Positions 51,529 to 63,222 of a stretch of DNA of 64,000 nt are shown here, in pieces. The stretch is from contig NZ_JAERMU010000021.1 of assembly GCF_016756775.1 (NCBI RefSeq), positions 1-64,000 on the forward strand. Direction: 5' to 3'. How positions within the stretch are numbered: position 1 is the stretch's first letter; each line of letters opens with the position of its first letter. The position numbers were made by a program, and so were the translations under genes. This stretch comes from Dryocola clanedunensis subsp. sulfonylureivorans (GTDB taxonomy: Bacteria; Pseudomonadota; Gammaproteobacteria; Enterobacterales; Enterobacteriaceae). Below the pieces are notes generated by a model that saw nothing but the letters and a program-made list of their open reading frames with translations, had not been told where the DNA came from and did not search any database.

Positions 51529-52596
51529 ATGTTTCTGAAGATTTTACGATCGGTGGCGATCGGGCTGATTGTGGCCGCAATACTGTTGGTTTCTTTGCCT
51601 TCATTGCGCCAGAAGATTGCACCTCTCGCGCCATCGAAGTTTGACAGTGCCGATGAAACACCGCTGAGCTATAACAATGCGGTGCGCCGGGCTGCGCCTG
51701 CCGTAGTGAACGTTTATAACCGCAGCGTGGGAAGCAACACCCAGAACCAGCTGGAGATTAAAACCCTTGGCTCCGGGGTGATCATGGATGACCGCGGCTA
51801 CATCATCACCAACAAACACGTGATCAACGATGCGGAACAAATCATCGTTGCCCTGCAGGATGGGCGCGTATTTGAAGCTTTGCTGGTTGGCTCGGACAAT
51901 CTCACCGATTTAGCAGTACTGAAAATCAACGCCACCGGGCTGCCCATTATTCCTATCAATAGTAAGCGTCAGCCGCACATCGGCGACGTGGTGATGGCCA
52001 TTGGCAACCCGTACAATCTGGGCCAGACGATTACTCAGGGCATTATCAGCGCCACGGGCCGTATTGGCCTTAGCCCATCCGGCCGCCAGTCTTTCCTGCA
52101 AACGGATGCTTCTATCAACCACGGTAATTCCGGCGGTGCGCTGGTGAACTCGCTGGGTGAGCTGATGGGGATCAACACCCTCTCCTTTGATAAGAGCAAC
52201 GATGGTGAAACGCCGGAAGGTATCGGCTTTGCTATCCCGACCCAGCTTGCGACGAAAATTATGGACAAGCTTATTCGTGATGGCAGGGTGATCCGTGGCT
52301 ATATCGGTATCGGCGGGCGCGAGATTACTCCGCTACACGGTCCGGCAACGGGCATCGATCAGATCCAGGGGATTATCGTCAACGAAGTTTCCCCTGATGG
52401 TCCGGCGGCAAAAGCAGGTATTCAGGTCAATGACGTGATTGTCTCTGTAAATCATAAACCAGCCATCTCCGCGCTGGAGACGATGGACCAGGTGGCAGAG
52501 ATTCGCCCAGGCTCGGTGATCCCGGTAGAAGTGATGCGTGAAGATAAGAAACTCATGCTGCAAGTCACTATTCAGGAATATCCCGCGGGGGGATAA
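51529..52596 (+). CDS. degS: Sigma-E pathway site-1 protease DegS
   Basis: 355 residues, as in E. coli. One N-terminal membrane anchor (about 5-25), HtrA protease domain with triad H97, D127 and S201 (TNKHVIN, NLTDLAV, NHGNSGGA) and a single PDZ domain (about 255-350). Misfolded outer membrane protein C-termini bind the PDZ and activate cleavage of RseA, freeing sigma-E. It follows degQ with its own leader and ends at a bidirectional terminator shared with mdh. Confidence 0.97.
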   Translation: MFLKILRSVAIGLIVAAILLVSLPSLRQKIAPLAPSKFDSADETPLSYNNAVRRAAPAVVNVYNRSVGSNTQNQLEIKTLGSGVIMDDRGYIITNKHVINDAEQIIVALQDGRVFEALLVGSDNLTDLAVLKINATGLPIIPINSKRQPHIGDVVMAIGNPYNLGQTITQGIISATGRIGLSPSGRQSFLQTDASINHGNSGGALVNSLGELMGINTLSFDKSNDGETPEGIGFAIPTQLATKIMDKLIRDGRVIRGYIGIGGREITPLHGPATGIDQIQGIIVNEVSPDGPAAKAGIQVNDVIVSVNHKPAISALETMDQVAEIRPGSVIPVEVMREDKKLMLQVTIQEYPAGG

Positions 52597-52611
52597 ATCA
52601 TCCTCAGGCAT

Positions 52612-52644
52612 AAAAAAACCGGAACTGATGTTCCGGTTTTTTTT
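52612..52644. terminator. Bidirectional terminator between degS and mdh
   Basis: Perfect 12-bp stem AAAAACCGGAAC/GTTCCGGTTTTT (52614-52625 with 52630-52641), TGAT loop, T-tracts on both strands. Confidence 0.93.
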
Positions 52645-52658
52645 CATCTCTTAGACGA

Positions 52659-53675
<1,017 letters not shown>

Positions 53676-53844
53676 TTACAATCTTCCCGCCCGCAGAGTG
53701 CGACGTTACGCATTCCTTGAACGTTACTGCTGCATTTACTCACCGGGTGGAAATGACGCCTGAGCGCCCGGTCACTACCTGATATTGTCACATCAACGGC
53801 GGTTACATTACACCGTAGGCATGCATCAAAACAACATCATTTTG

Positions 53845-53860
53845 ATAACATTTATTTCAC
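53845..53860 (-). promoter_or_regulatory. Possible ArcA site upstream of mdh
   Basis: Minus-strand GTGAA and GTTAT are 11 bases apart, similar to the GTTAA direct repeats of ArcA boxes. mdh is repressed by ArcA in E. coli; the site is only a resemblance. Confidence 0.3.
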
Positions 53861-53966
53861 TTTGCGGCTTATTTGCGAGTCGTGACGCAGGCATGTTCCT
53901 CGATAACGAAATTTGATAAAATCCCTCTCTTTCATAACATTAATTCAGGCTTATTATGCCGTTCGC

Positions 53967-54005
53967 ATTTGCATAAAAATGCATTTAAATGCATAGTGAT
54001 GTTAT
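53967..54005 (+). promoter_or_regulatory. Tandem ARG boxes of argR
   Basis: Two 18-base boxes, 53967-53984 and 53988-54005, are separated by three bases (TTA) in the usual ArgR spacing. The first keeps ATTTGCATAAAAATGCAT, the second AATGCATAGTGATGTTAT. They lie just before argR, so ArgR represses its own gene, as in E. coli. Confidence 0.8.
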
Positions 54006-54026
54006 TACCCCCCTGATTTATGGTGA

Positions 54027-54500
<474 letters not shown>

Positions 54501-54870
54501 TCTTCACGCTGCCCGCTTCGTGCGGCGGGCTTCGATTCTCATCGCCTTCACTTCTTCTGCTTGTCCTCTCCGCCTGACCCCCCACGTTTAGCCGTAAGCT
54601 ATAAGTTTTTTGAATAATGGTATGTATTGTTTAGTACCGCACAAAAAGCCAAAGATTCCTATCCTCATGATTTTACTTATATTTAACATTTAAATAGCAA
54701 TAAAAGCTCATTTTTAATAACCAGACGTAATAAAAAAAGCTTCTTTTAACGTAAAGTTTCATTGGGAATTGTTAGCAGGGTATTAATTTTTACCGTTACT
54801 AGTGTATACTTGATTTTGTGATGAGGGTCACGAAACGCAGACCCAAACAAAAGAATACGACGAGGTAAAA
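54501..54870. other. Region between argR and yhcN
   Basis: 370 bases. A GC-rich hairpin (54511-54516 with 54525-54530) after argR may terminate it, though the T-tract is poor. The rest is AT-rich (long A/T stretches between 54600 and 54780) and should hold the yhcN promoter; no gene is seen. Confidence 0.6.
54803..54813 (+). promoter_or_regulatory. Candidate promoter of the first yhcN-type gene
   Basis: TGTATACTTGA contains TATACT (54805-54810) and matches nine of 11 positions of the RpoS-type extended -10. It lies about 60 bases before the gene. Confidence 0.4.
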
Positions 54871-55137
54871 ATGATGAACGTGAAAAATACTTTAGTAGCT
54901 GCAAGCCTGCTTTCCATGCTGTCGTTTGGCGCTTTTGCTGCCACTTCTGTTAACGCAGATCAGGCACAAAACATGCAATCCGTCGGTACGGTTTCCATCA
55001 GTGGTGTCGGTAGTTCACCTATGGATATGCACCAGAAGCTGGAACAAAAAGCCACTCAGGAAGGTGCTTCTTCCTACCGCATCATCGAAGCGCGCTCCGG
55101 TGACCAGTGGCACGCCACGGCTGAACTGTATAAATAA
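54871..55137 (+). CDS. yhcN: YhcN-type periplasmic stress protein (DUF1471), copy 1
   Basis: 88 residues (E. coli YhcN 87). Signal peptide (about 1-23, FGAFA|ATS), then the BhsA/McbA/YhcN domain: VGTVSISGVGSSPMDMHQKL...A...EGASSYRIIEARSGD.WHATAELYK. E. coli YhcN responds to acid, cytoplasmic pH stress and hydrogen peroxide. GAGG five bases before ATG. An ATG at the second codon is possible. A paralogue follows 124 bases downstream. Confidence 0.92.
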   Translation: MMNVKNTLVAASLLSMLSFGAFAATSVNADQAQNMQSVGTVSISGVGSSPMDMHQKLEQKATQEGASSYRIIEARSGDQWHATAELYK

Positions 55138-55261
55138 GCCCACCGCCATCTAAGCAAGATTACGATTAAATTTAACAAATACGTTCGCTCGACGACCCCA
55201 AGAACAATAAAAGCAGTACAGCCCTTCCGGTCGTCGTCAACATTATTGAGGAGTCGATATC

Positions 55262-55528
55262 ATGAAAACCAAATTAACCATCGCGGCCATTAGCCTTCTG
55301 TCCGTTCTCTCTTTTGGCGCTAACGCAGCAGCACAGCAGATTTCCAGCGAACAAGCGCAAAACATGCAGTCTATGGGGAGCATTTCCATCAGTCAGGTTG
55401 GTAGCTCACCAATGGATATGCGTCAGGAGCTGTCACAGAAAGCGACTGAGCATGGCGCTTCAGCTTACCGAATTACAGAGGCTCGTTCTGGCGATACCCG
55501 TCACGCAACGGCTGAGCTGTATAAATAA
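55262..55528 (+). CDS. YhcN-type periplasmic stress protein (DUF1471), copy 2
   Basis: 88 residues. Signal peptide (about 1-22, FGANAA) and the same DUF1471 domain, with MGSISISQVGSSPMDMRQELSQKATEHGASAYRITEARSGDTRHATAELYK. The two copies are alike over the whole mature part; Trp of the WHATAEL motif is Arg here. A tandem duplicate with its own leader and Shine-Dalgarno (GAGGAG). Terminator downstream. K-12 has a single yhcN at this place. Confidence 0.9.
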   Translation: MKTKLTIAAISLLSVLSFGANAAAQQISSEQAQNMQSMGSISISQVGSSPMDMRQELSQKATEHGASAYRITEARSGDTRHATAELYK

Positions 55529-55554
55529 CCCTCGTCGTCACGTCCGACGACTTT

Positions 55555-55579
55555 GCCCCCGCTCGCGGGGGCTTTTTTA
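55555..55579 (+). terminator. Terminator of the second yhcN-type gene
   Basis: Perfect 7-bp stem GCCCCCG/CGGGGGC (55555-55561 with 55566-55572), CTCG loop, six T. It overlaps the stop of convergent yhcO. Confidence 0.93.
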
Positions 55580-55849
55580 TGCCTGCACGTTAAAGCGCAG
55601 CTGCCCTTCCAGCTCTTCTTCCGCCTCGTCGAACAGCAAAATTAACGCGCCGTAACGACGCCTTTGCATCTCCGGCAGGTTAACAAACTCAATCTCAACC
55701 GGCAGCGGCAAACCTCCACCAATCACCACATCCCACAGACTGTCGAGATCGTGCACCTGTTTTTTCTCCAGCGCAAAAGTCTGGATAAAGTGGCGATAGA
55801 ATCCTGGCTGGTCTTCTATCTGATTAAAATCAAAAGTATATTTTTTCAT
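55577..55849 (-). CDS. yhcO: YhcO, barstar family protein
   Basis: 90 residues, as in E. coli. Barstar fold [40 protein letters not shown] with the acidic C-terminal [13 protein letters not shown]; barstars inhibit barnase-like RNases, but no barnase gene is near, and the target of YhcO is unknown. ATG at 55849 gives the family length; the frame is open 30 bases upstream. Confidence 0.92.
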   Translation of the reverse strand: MKKYTFDFNQIEDQPGFYRHFIQTFALEKKQVHDLDSLWDVVIGGGLPLPVEIEFVNLPEMQRRRYGALILLFDEAEEELEGQLRFNVQA

Positions 55850-55888
55850 TTCCTGCCACCCCACCGGAATATGCCTCACGCCCGGCGC

Positions 55889-57343
55889 TTACAGACCGCC
55901 AATATGCAAGGTTTTCACTTCCAGAAATTCTTCCAGCCCCAGCACGGAGCCTTCTCGCCCTAAACCAGACTCTTTCACGCCGCCAAAAGGCCCAAGCTCT
56001 GTGGATACTGCACATTCATTTATGCCAATCATGCCGCTTTCCAGCGCCTGCGATACGCGGAAAACGCGCTTCAGATTCTGGGTGTAGAAGTAAGCCGCCA
56101 GGCCAAACGGCGTGTTATTGGCACGCTCAATGACCTCCTCCTCCGTTTTAAAACTGAAGCATGCGGCCAGCGGGCCAAATGTCTCTTCCTGGGCCAGTTT
56201 CATATCATCACTGGCACCCGTTATCACCGTTGGTTGCCAGAAGTTACCGCCAAGCTCATGGCTTGCTCCTCCCACCAAAGCCTTGCCGCCTTTTTCCAGC
56301 GCATCTTCTACGTGCTCCCGAACTTTATCGACGGCAGATTTTTCTATCAGCGGGCCCACAACAACGCCTTCTTCGAGACCGTTTCCGACCTTCAGCGCCT
56401 TAACCGCTTCCGCGAGCTTGTTGACGAATTCGTCATAAACGCTTTCCTGAATAAAGAAGCGGTTGACGCTCACGCAGACCTGGCCCGCATTACGGAATTT
56501 ATTGGCGATGGCTCCCTTCACGGCTTCATCGATATCCGCATCGTCGAAGACGATATACGGCGCGTTGCCGCCAAGCTCCATCGATACTTTTTTCATGGTG
56601 TCCGCGGCGTTGCGCACCAGCGTTTTGCCTACCGCCGTGGATCCCGTGAAGGAGATTTTACGAACGTCGTGGCTGGCCATGATGGCGTCGCTGATTTCCG
56701 GGGTATTTCCCGCAACGGCATTCAACACGCCATCCGGAACGCCAGCTTTTTTCGCCAGCGCCAGCAGGGCAAAAGCGGACAGAGGCGTATTGTTAGCCGG
56801 TTTGATTACGCCAGTACAGCCGGCTGCCAGAGCTGGCCCCAGCTTGCGGGTCAGCATCGCCATCGGGAAGTTCCACGGAGTAATGGCAGCGACGACGCCT
56901 ATCGGCTCTCGGGTAGCGAGAATTCGCGATCCGGGCTTGGCCGGTGGAATGATTTCACCGTTGGCACGCTTGGCCTGTTCAGCGAACCACTGGATGAAGC
57001 TGGCGGCGTACTCAACCTCCCCTTCGGCCTCTTTCAGCGGCTTGCCCTGCTCGGTCGTCATTAAACGCCCCAGCCAGCTCTTGTTTTCGATTATCAGCTC
57101 GTACCAGCGATAGAGGAGGGTGGAACGCTCCTTGGCAGTTTTCGCGCGCCAGGAAGGGAATGCTTTGGTCGCCGCCGCAATGGCTTCTTCGGTCTCTTTC
57201 TTACCCGCTTTGGCAACCTTAGCGATGGTCTCGCCGGTCGCAGGGTTGATCACGTCAAAGGTCTTATCAAGTTTGCGCCATTCGCCGTTGACCAGATAGC
57301 CAGTGTTGAATAACTCACTGTCCTGGAGTGCCTGATTTGTCAT
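55889..57343 (-). CDS. NAD(P)-dependent succinate-semialdehyde dehydrogenase
   Basis: 484 residues, the length of E. coli GabD (482). Aldehyde dehydrogenase fold; catalytic and binding residues N158 (TPWNFP), K181 (KPANNTPLSA), E256 (MELGGNAP) and C290 (NAGQVCVSVNR) are visible. GabD has a second cysteine two residues after the catalytic one; here it is Ser. K-12 has no such gene between yhcO and aaeB. Its product could handle succinate semialdehyde from GABA or from aromatic (4-hydroxyphenylacetate-type) breakdown, but the context only shows nearness to the aromatic-acid efflux genes. Promoter between it and the aaeB terminator; AGGAGA before ATG. I do not give a symbol as gabD proper may be elsewhere. 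Confidence 0.88.
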   Translation of the reverse strand: MTNQALQDSELFNTGYLVNGEWRKLDKTFDVINPATGETIAKVAKAGKKETEEAIAAATKAFPSWRAKTAKERSTLLYRWYELIIENKSWLGRLMTTEQGKPLKEAEGEVEYAASFIQWFAEQAKRANGEIIPPAKPGSRILATREPIGVVAAITPWNFPMAMLTRKLGPALAAGCTGVIKPANNTPLSAFALLALAKKAGVPDGVLNAVAGNTPEISDAIMASHDVRKISFTGSTAVGKTLVRNAADTMKKVSMELGGNAPYIVFDDADIDEAVKGAIANKFRNAGQVCVSVNRFFIQESVYDEFVNKLAEAVKALKVGNGLEEGVVVGPLIEKSAVDKVREHVEDALEKGGKALVGGASHELGGNFWQPTVITGASDDMKLAQEETFGPLAACFSFKTEEEVIERANNTPFGLAAYFYTQNLKRVFRVSQALESGMIGINECAVSTELGPFGGVKESGLGREGSVLGLEEFLEVKTLHIGGL

Positions 57344-57377
57344 AGTTTTCTCCTGATTTAAAAACGCACATCAGGTA

Positions 57378-57383
57378 AGTATA
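57378..57383 (-). promoter_or_regulatory. Candidate -10 of the SSADH gene
   Basis: TATACT on the minus strand, 35 bases before the start codon and just downstream of the aaeB terminator, so the -35 would lie inside the terminator stem or T-tract. Confidence 0.4.
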
Positions 57384-57386
57384 GAT

Positions 57387-57414
57387 ACAAAAAAGCCGAC
57401 GCAGGGCGTCGGCT
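57387..57414 (-). terminator. Terminator of aaeXAB
   Basis: Perfect 9-bp stem AGCCGACGC/GCGTCGGCT (57414-57406 with 57402-57394), three-base loop, T-tract on the minus strand. Confidence 0.92.
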
Positions 57415-57426
57415 CGGGAACTCAGA

Positions 57427-59388
57427 CTAGGCATCAATCAGCGCATGCTGATAGCGATGCAGCACGTCGGCAAGCCGTTTGACCGGCTCGGTCACCTGGA
57501 GCGGGGCCTCCCAGACCTTCAGTTTTTCCTGGTAAATCTCCAGCTCGCCGAGCAGCTGCAGGAAGTATTTCCGCCGTTTATCATCGTTCGAGGCCGAGAT
57601 GACTTGATCCGCGGTATTGCGAAGCTGCCGGTGGAAAGCCGAGAGATCGGCATTGACCGGTATCGGGGCATCGCGCAGCCGCTGGTGCGCAATGATCAGG
57701 ATCAGCGCCAGACGGTAACGGGCAATGTCGCCAGGGAACATATTCAGCAGCAGATAGAGCTGTTGATAAAGTGCGGGCAGGTGGTTCTCTTTGCGGCGAG
57801 CTTTGTTGGTCGTCAGCGCCGAGACGGCGGCTGACACAAACTGGTTGAGCAGCGTGCGCCCGGTACGATCTTTTGAGTTGTCCCGCACAAGCAAAATAAC
57901 CATCATCGCCAGGAAGCAGCCGACGATCTGCCCCAGCGCGCTGTCCAGGAAGGAGCTGAAGTGGAAGGTCATTGGGTTATCCAGCACGATGACGTTAATT
58001 GTCCCGGCAAGGGCCCCCATCGATCCCAGCCGCCGTTTTTGCACTTCGATACCAATGAAAAAGCCGAGCAGCGCCAGGCTGATACACAGCAGCAGCATGC
58101 TTTGCTGAGTCGAGGGAATGATAACAAGGAAATAGAGCGCCCCCAGCGGCAGAGCCACCAGCATGCCGTACAGGAAATCCAGCGCGACCATTCGCGGGTT
58201 AGGCAGGCGCATGGCAAGGGAGGTCACCACCGCAATCATCACCATCGCCCCGCTGCCGGAGGTCCAGCCGGTCCACAGCCAGAACAGGCTTCCAAGACCA
58301 CAGGCAATTGTCGTGCGCCAGAAGTTAATCATCGCATGATGCCGTTCGGCGGAATGCATTTTAACAACGGTTTCACCGCTCAGGACCTCTTCTTCGACGG
58401 CATTGATCCTGGTGTTACTGGCAATTCCCCGCTTCAGCAGCAGGAAGCGCGTCGCTGCCCCTACCCAGCTACTGATAGTCACGGGCGTATGTTTTTCACC
58501 GCTTGAAGAGATAAACCGACGCAGCATCTTCATTTGCTTGTGAACGTCGGCGGCAGTCTCAACCGGCATTTCGAACAGCATTTTAAACTCTGGCGTGACG
58601 AATTCCGGACGCGTGTTCTGAATCAGGTAGGTTTCCCCGGCCTGGGTAATCAGCGTCAGAGAGAGCGTATTGATGGCTTTCAGGCGACGGTTTGCCTGAC
58701 CCCAGCGGGAGGATTCAATTTTCAGGTTTGAACGCATGCCCTCCAGGGCCGTGGTACGCCGCACCAGATTGGCCCAGGACTTATCGACCTCTTCTTTGTC
58801 ACCGTGGGCGATGCAGAGCTGCATCAGGCGATACTGGTCTACCAGCAGATTGTCCAGCTCGCGGTCGATTTCCTGCTTGATGGAGCGCGGAGAGAAAACT
58901 AAGTCAGCAAGGATGGCGCAGACGATGCCGATAACGATTTCGCTGCAGCGCTCGACGGCAAACTGCGGTGCCGTGACCGGGTTAGCCTGGATAGTGACGA
59001 TAATAATCAGCGCCGTATAGCCCGACAGGCCCCACGCATAGGAGTTTTCCACCTTCACCAGCGAGGAGATCCAGGTGCAGAATCCCGCCCAGATACAGCA
59101 GACCAGCAGCATGACGATTGGCGCGCGGATAAGCGTAGTGATGATGATCAGTGCCGCGATACAGCCAATAAATGTCCCGATGATACGGAGCATCCCGCGG
59201 TAACGAATCGCGCCGGAATACGGCTCGCCCCCGGCAGCAAATGCCGGGCCTGCCGCAACAATGGCGGCGGTTAAGACCGCCCAGCGTGGCGTTTCCAGCT
59301 GAAAATGGAAGCCAACAAACAGCGCCAGCACGATGGCAAACGCCAGCTTGAAGGCAAAGCGTAGATGGTAGGGTGAGATGGAATACAT
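57427..59388 (-). CDS. aaeB: Aromatic carboxylic acid efflux pump membrane component AaeB
   Basis: 653 residues (E. coli 655). FUSC/aromatic acid exporter family: two halves, each with about five to six membrane helices and a cytoplasmic domain (motifs [36 protein letters not shown] and [19 protein letters not shown]). With AaeA it exports p-hydroxybenzoate and related acids as a metabolic relief valve. The first two residues differ from E. coli; start is 11 bases after the aaeA stop. Confidence 0.96.
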   Translation of the reverse strand: MYSISPYHLRFAFKLAFAIVLALFVGFHFQLETPRWAVLTAAIVAAGPAFAAGGEPYSGAIRYRGMLRIIGTFIGCIAALIIITTLIRAPIVMLLVCCIWAGFCTWISSLVKVENSYAWGLSGYTALIIIVTIQANPVTAPQFAVERCSEIVIGIVCAILADLVFSPRSIKQEIDRELDNLLVDQYRLMQLCIAHGDKEEVDKSWANLVRRTTALEGMRSNLKIESSRWGQANRRLKAINTLSLTLITQAGETYLIQNTRPEFVTPEFKMLFEMPVETAADVHKQMKMLRRFISSSGEKHTPVTISSWVGAATRFLLLKRGIASNTRINAVEEEVLSGETVVKMHSAERHHAMINFWRTTIACGLGSLFWLWTGWTSGSGAMVMIAVVTSLAMRLPNPRMVALDFLYGMLVALPLGALYFLVIIPSTQQSMLLLCISLALLGFFIGIEVQKRRLGSMGALAGTINVIVLDNPMTFHFSSFLDSALGQIVGCFLAMMVILLVRDNSKDRTGRTLLNQFVSAAVSALTTNKARRKENHLPALYQQLYLLLNMFPGDIARYRLALILIIAHQRLRDAPIPVNADLSAFHRQLRNTADQVISASNDDKRRKYFLQLLGELEIYQEKLKVWEAPLQVTEPVKRLADVLHRYQHALIDA

Positions 59389-59399
59389 ATCAGCGGCGC

Positions 59400-60332
59400 T
59401 TAACCAAACTCACGCAGACGATGCATGAATTTGATAAATACGGAGTCATGGTCAATATCCCGGTCTTTCTCGCCGGTGACGACAACCGTTGCCGTGGTGC
59501 CCGCCGGGAACAGGTTACCCTGCTGCTGATCGAGGTGGATACGTACCGGCACGCGCTGCGCCAGGCGAACCCATTCGAGGTTGGAGTCAACCGTAGCCAG
59601 ACCTTTTGAGTCACTGGTGCTGCTGGCATTGGTGACGCCTGCGGAGATGCTGTCTACCGTACCTCGCAGCACGCGGTTGCTACCAAGCGGTGTAATTTGT
59701 ACGCGATAACCCGGACGAATGCCCTCCAGCTTGGTCTCTTCCATATAGGCGAGGATGTAAAAGGTATGCTGTTTTACCAGCGCGACGGCCGTTGAACCAC
59801 GGGTAATGAATTCCCCGCCGTGAACGCTCAGGTTTGTCACCCAGCCATCGGCTGGCGCACGGATAATCGTACGCTGCAGATCGAGCTGCGCAAGATCACG
59901 CGTCGCCTCAGATTTCGCAAGCTGGTGCAGCACGGTTTGCAGCAGGTTATTAGACTGGTCAATCTCTTCACGTGACATAGCCTGCGTACCTAACTGGTTA
60001 CGACGCCCTGCTTCACGACGTTTTTCGCTGGCAAGCGCTTTAAAGTACGCAACATCGGCCTGTGCTTCTTCCAGCGCTTTCTGATAACGCGGCTGGTCGA
60101 TCGTAAACAGCACCTGATCTTTCTTCACCAGCTGGTTGTCGTGCACGTTAACGGAAGTAATCAGCCCGGAGACGTCCGGTGCGATAGCAACGACATCTGC
60201 GGTAAAGCGGGCGTCACGCGTCCACGGTGATTCGGTATAAAACACCCAGGCGCGGAATATAGCGATGAAAGCCAGCAGCACAAGGATTAGCGTGATGGCG
60301 GTACGGGTCATTTTTCTTGTCAGTGTTTTCAC
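59400..60332 (-). CDS. aaeA: Aromatic carboxylic acid efflux pump periplasmic adaptor AaeA
   Basis: 310 residues, as in E. coli. Membrane fusion protein of the HlyD/EmrA type: membrane helix (about 12-32), lipoyl half-motif [42 protein letters not shown], alpha-hairpin coiled coil (about 75-150), then the second lipoyl and beta-barrel. The start is GTG at 60332 (VKTLTRK), as in E. coli, with GAGG five bases before; an in-frame ATG 90 bases upstream is in aaeX and out of place. Middle gene of aaeXAB. Confidence 0.94.
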   Translation of the reverse strand: MKTLTRKMTRTAITLILVLLAFIAIFRAWVFYTESPWTRDARFTADVVAIAPDVSGLITSVNVHDNQLVKKDQVLFTIDQPRYQKALEEAQADVAYFKALASEKRREAGRRNQLGTQAMSREEIDQSNNLLQTVLHQLAKSEATRDLAQLDLQRTIIRAPADGWVTNLSVHGGEFITRGSTAVALVKQHTFYILAYMEETKLEGIRPGYRVQITPLGSNRVLRGTVDSISAGVTNASSTSDSKGLATVDSNLEWVRLAQRVPVRIHLDQQQGNLFPAGTTATVVVTGEKDRDIDHDSVFIKFMHRLREFG

Positions 60333-60339
60333 ATCAACC

Positions 60340-60543
60340 TCAAACGAACAGCTGCGAGATGAGATAAAACAGGCAGCAATAAAGCGCTGTATTAAACAAT
60401 GCCGGATGCCAGACGAAATCATAGATACCCGTAGGGGTCAGCAATCGGCGTACCAGCCAGAACGCGGCCAGCGATAAAATCAGCTCAAAGAATATCGGTG
60501 GAAAGGAAAGCCCGAATACCACGATAACCGGAAATAAAGTCAT
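60340..60543 (-). CDS. aaeX: AaeX, small membrane protein of the aae operon
   Basis: 67 residues, as in E. coli. Two membrane helices (DUF1656): [30 protein letters not shown] and [20 protein letters not shown]. Its exact role in efflux is unknown. First gene of the operon, divergent from aaeR; it ends seven bases before the aaeA GTG. Confidence 0.95.
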   Translation of the reverse strand: MTLFPVIVVFGLSFPPIFFELILSLAAFWLVRRLLTPTGIYDFVWHPALFNTALYCCLFYLISQLFV

Positions 60544-60640
60544 GTTAACCTTGTCTGAATAGTACTTACGACACAGCCCCTGATGGTTGATCCGCGAAAG
60601 AGTTGCCGGGAACGGCAGGCGAGAACGCGGTGTGGGTTGT

Positions 60641-60660
60641 GTTAATAATAATATATTAAC
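60641..60660. promoter_or_regulatory. Candidate AaeR operator
   Basis: Perfect half-sites GTTAATA (60641-60647) and TATTAAC (60654-60660) with a six-base AT-rich spacer lie 98 bases from aaeX and 75 bases from aaeR, in the shared control region. This is the T-N11-A style palindrome used by LysR-type regulators. Confidence 0.5.
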
Positions 60661-60734
60661 GTAACTGTTACCCTGTTATCTATAATATGTGATCTAAATC
60701 ACTTTTAACTGAGAGTGAACAATCAGAGTAAATC

Positions 60735-61682
60735 ATGGAAAGACTTAAACGCATGTCAGTGTTTGCCAAAGTTGTCGATCTCGGCTCGTTTACCGCCGCC
60801 GCAAGGCAATTGCAGATGAGCGTTTCTTCCATCAGCCAGACGGTTTCGAAACTGGAGGATGAACTGCAGGTGAAGCTGCTAAACCGAAGCACCCGCAGCA
60901 TTGGCCTGACTGAAGCCGGGAAAATCTACTATATTGGCTGCCGCAAAATGCTGCACGAGGCGCAGGAAGTTCACGAGCAGCTTTATGCTTTTAACAACAC
61001 GCCGATTGGAACGCTGCGCATAGGCAGCTCTTCAACCATGGCTCATAATGTCCTCGCCAATATGACGGCGGAGATGCTCAAGGAGTATCCGGGGCTGACG
61101 GTAAATCTGGTCACCGGTATTCCCGCCCCCGATTTAATCGCTGACGGTCTGGATGTCGTGATCCGCGTCGGAGCGCTGCAGGATTCGAGCCTGTTCTCAA
61201 GGCGGCTTGGCTCTATGCCGATGGTAATCTGCGCGTCAAAAACGTATCTCCAGCAAAACGGTATTCCGGAAAAACCTGCTGACCTGGCAAACCACTCCTG
61301 GCTTGAGTATAGCGTTCGTCCCGATAACGAATTTGAGCTTATCGCACCGGAAGGCCTGCCAACGAAGATCATTCCACAGGGACGTTTTGTCACCAATGAT
61401 CCCATGACGTTATCCCGCTGGCTGAAAGCCGGAGCGGGGATCGCTTATGTGCCTATCATGTGGGTGATCGATGAGATCAACAATGGCGACCTTGAGATCT
61501 TATTCTCACGCTACCAGTCAGATCCTCGTCCGGTTTATGCGCTGTATACCGAAAAAGATAAGCTGCCGCTGAAGGTGCAGGTGTGCATTAACTATCTGAC
61601 AGAGTATTTCGTGAAGGTCGCGCAGCTGTATCAGGGAATGCGGGAAAGGAATGGGCGGGGTTCAGAAAACAGCCGGGGCTAG
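60735..61682 (+). CDS. aaeR: LysR-type activator AaeR
   Basis: 315 residues (E. coli 309). N-terminal helix-turn-helix (about 1-60, GSFTAAARQLQMSVSSISQTVSKLE) and effector domain (about 90-300). It activates aaeXAB when aromatic carboxylic acids such as p-hydroxybenzoate build up. Divergent from aaeX; the C-terminus (RERNGRGSENSRG) is longer than in E. coli and overlaps a hairpin. Confidence 0.94.
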   Translation: MERLKRMSVFAKVVDLGSFTAAARQLQMSVSSISQTVSKLEDELQVKLLNRSTRSIGLTEAGKIYYIGCRKMLHEAQEVHEQLYAFNNTPIGTLRIGSSSTMAHNVLANMTAEMLKEYPGLTVNLVTGIPAPDLIADGLDVVIRVGALQDSSLFSRRLGSMPMVICASKTYLQQNGIPEKPADLANHSWLEYSVRPDNEFELIAPEGLPTKIIPQGRFVTNDPMTLSRWLKAGAGIAYVPIMWVIDEINNGDLEILFSRYQSDPRPVYALYTEKDKLPLKVQVCINYLTEYFVKVAQLYQGMRERNGRGSENSRG

Positions 61683-61689
61683 CCCCGGC
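61663..61689 (-). terminator. Weak terminator of tldD
   Basis: Stem GCCGGGG/CCCCGGC (61672-61678 with 61683-61689), loop CTAG, followed on the minus strand by TGTTTTC. It overlaps the aaeR stop; the T-tract is short. Confidence 0.55.
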
Positions 61690-61702
61690 CATAGGTTAAC
61701 GC

Positions 61703-63169
<1,467 letters not shown>

Positions 63170-63222
63170 CTATCGATTGGAGATATCTATTGAGCTTGCG
63201 GCAATTAGCTCCCCGCGTCAAA

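Noticed and set aside
60333-60422. ATG start of aaeA 90 bases upstream
   Set aside because: It lies within aaeX in another frame; the GTG at 60332 matches the E. coli start and has GAGG in front.
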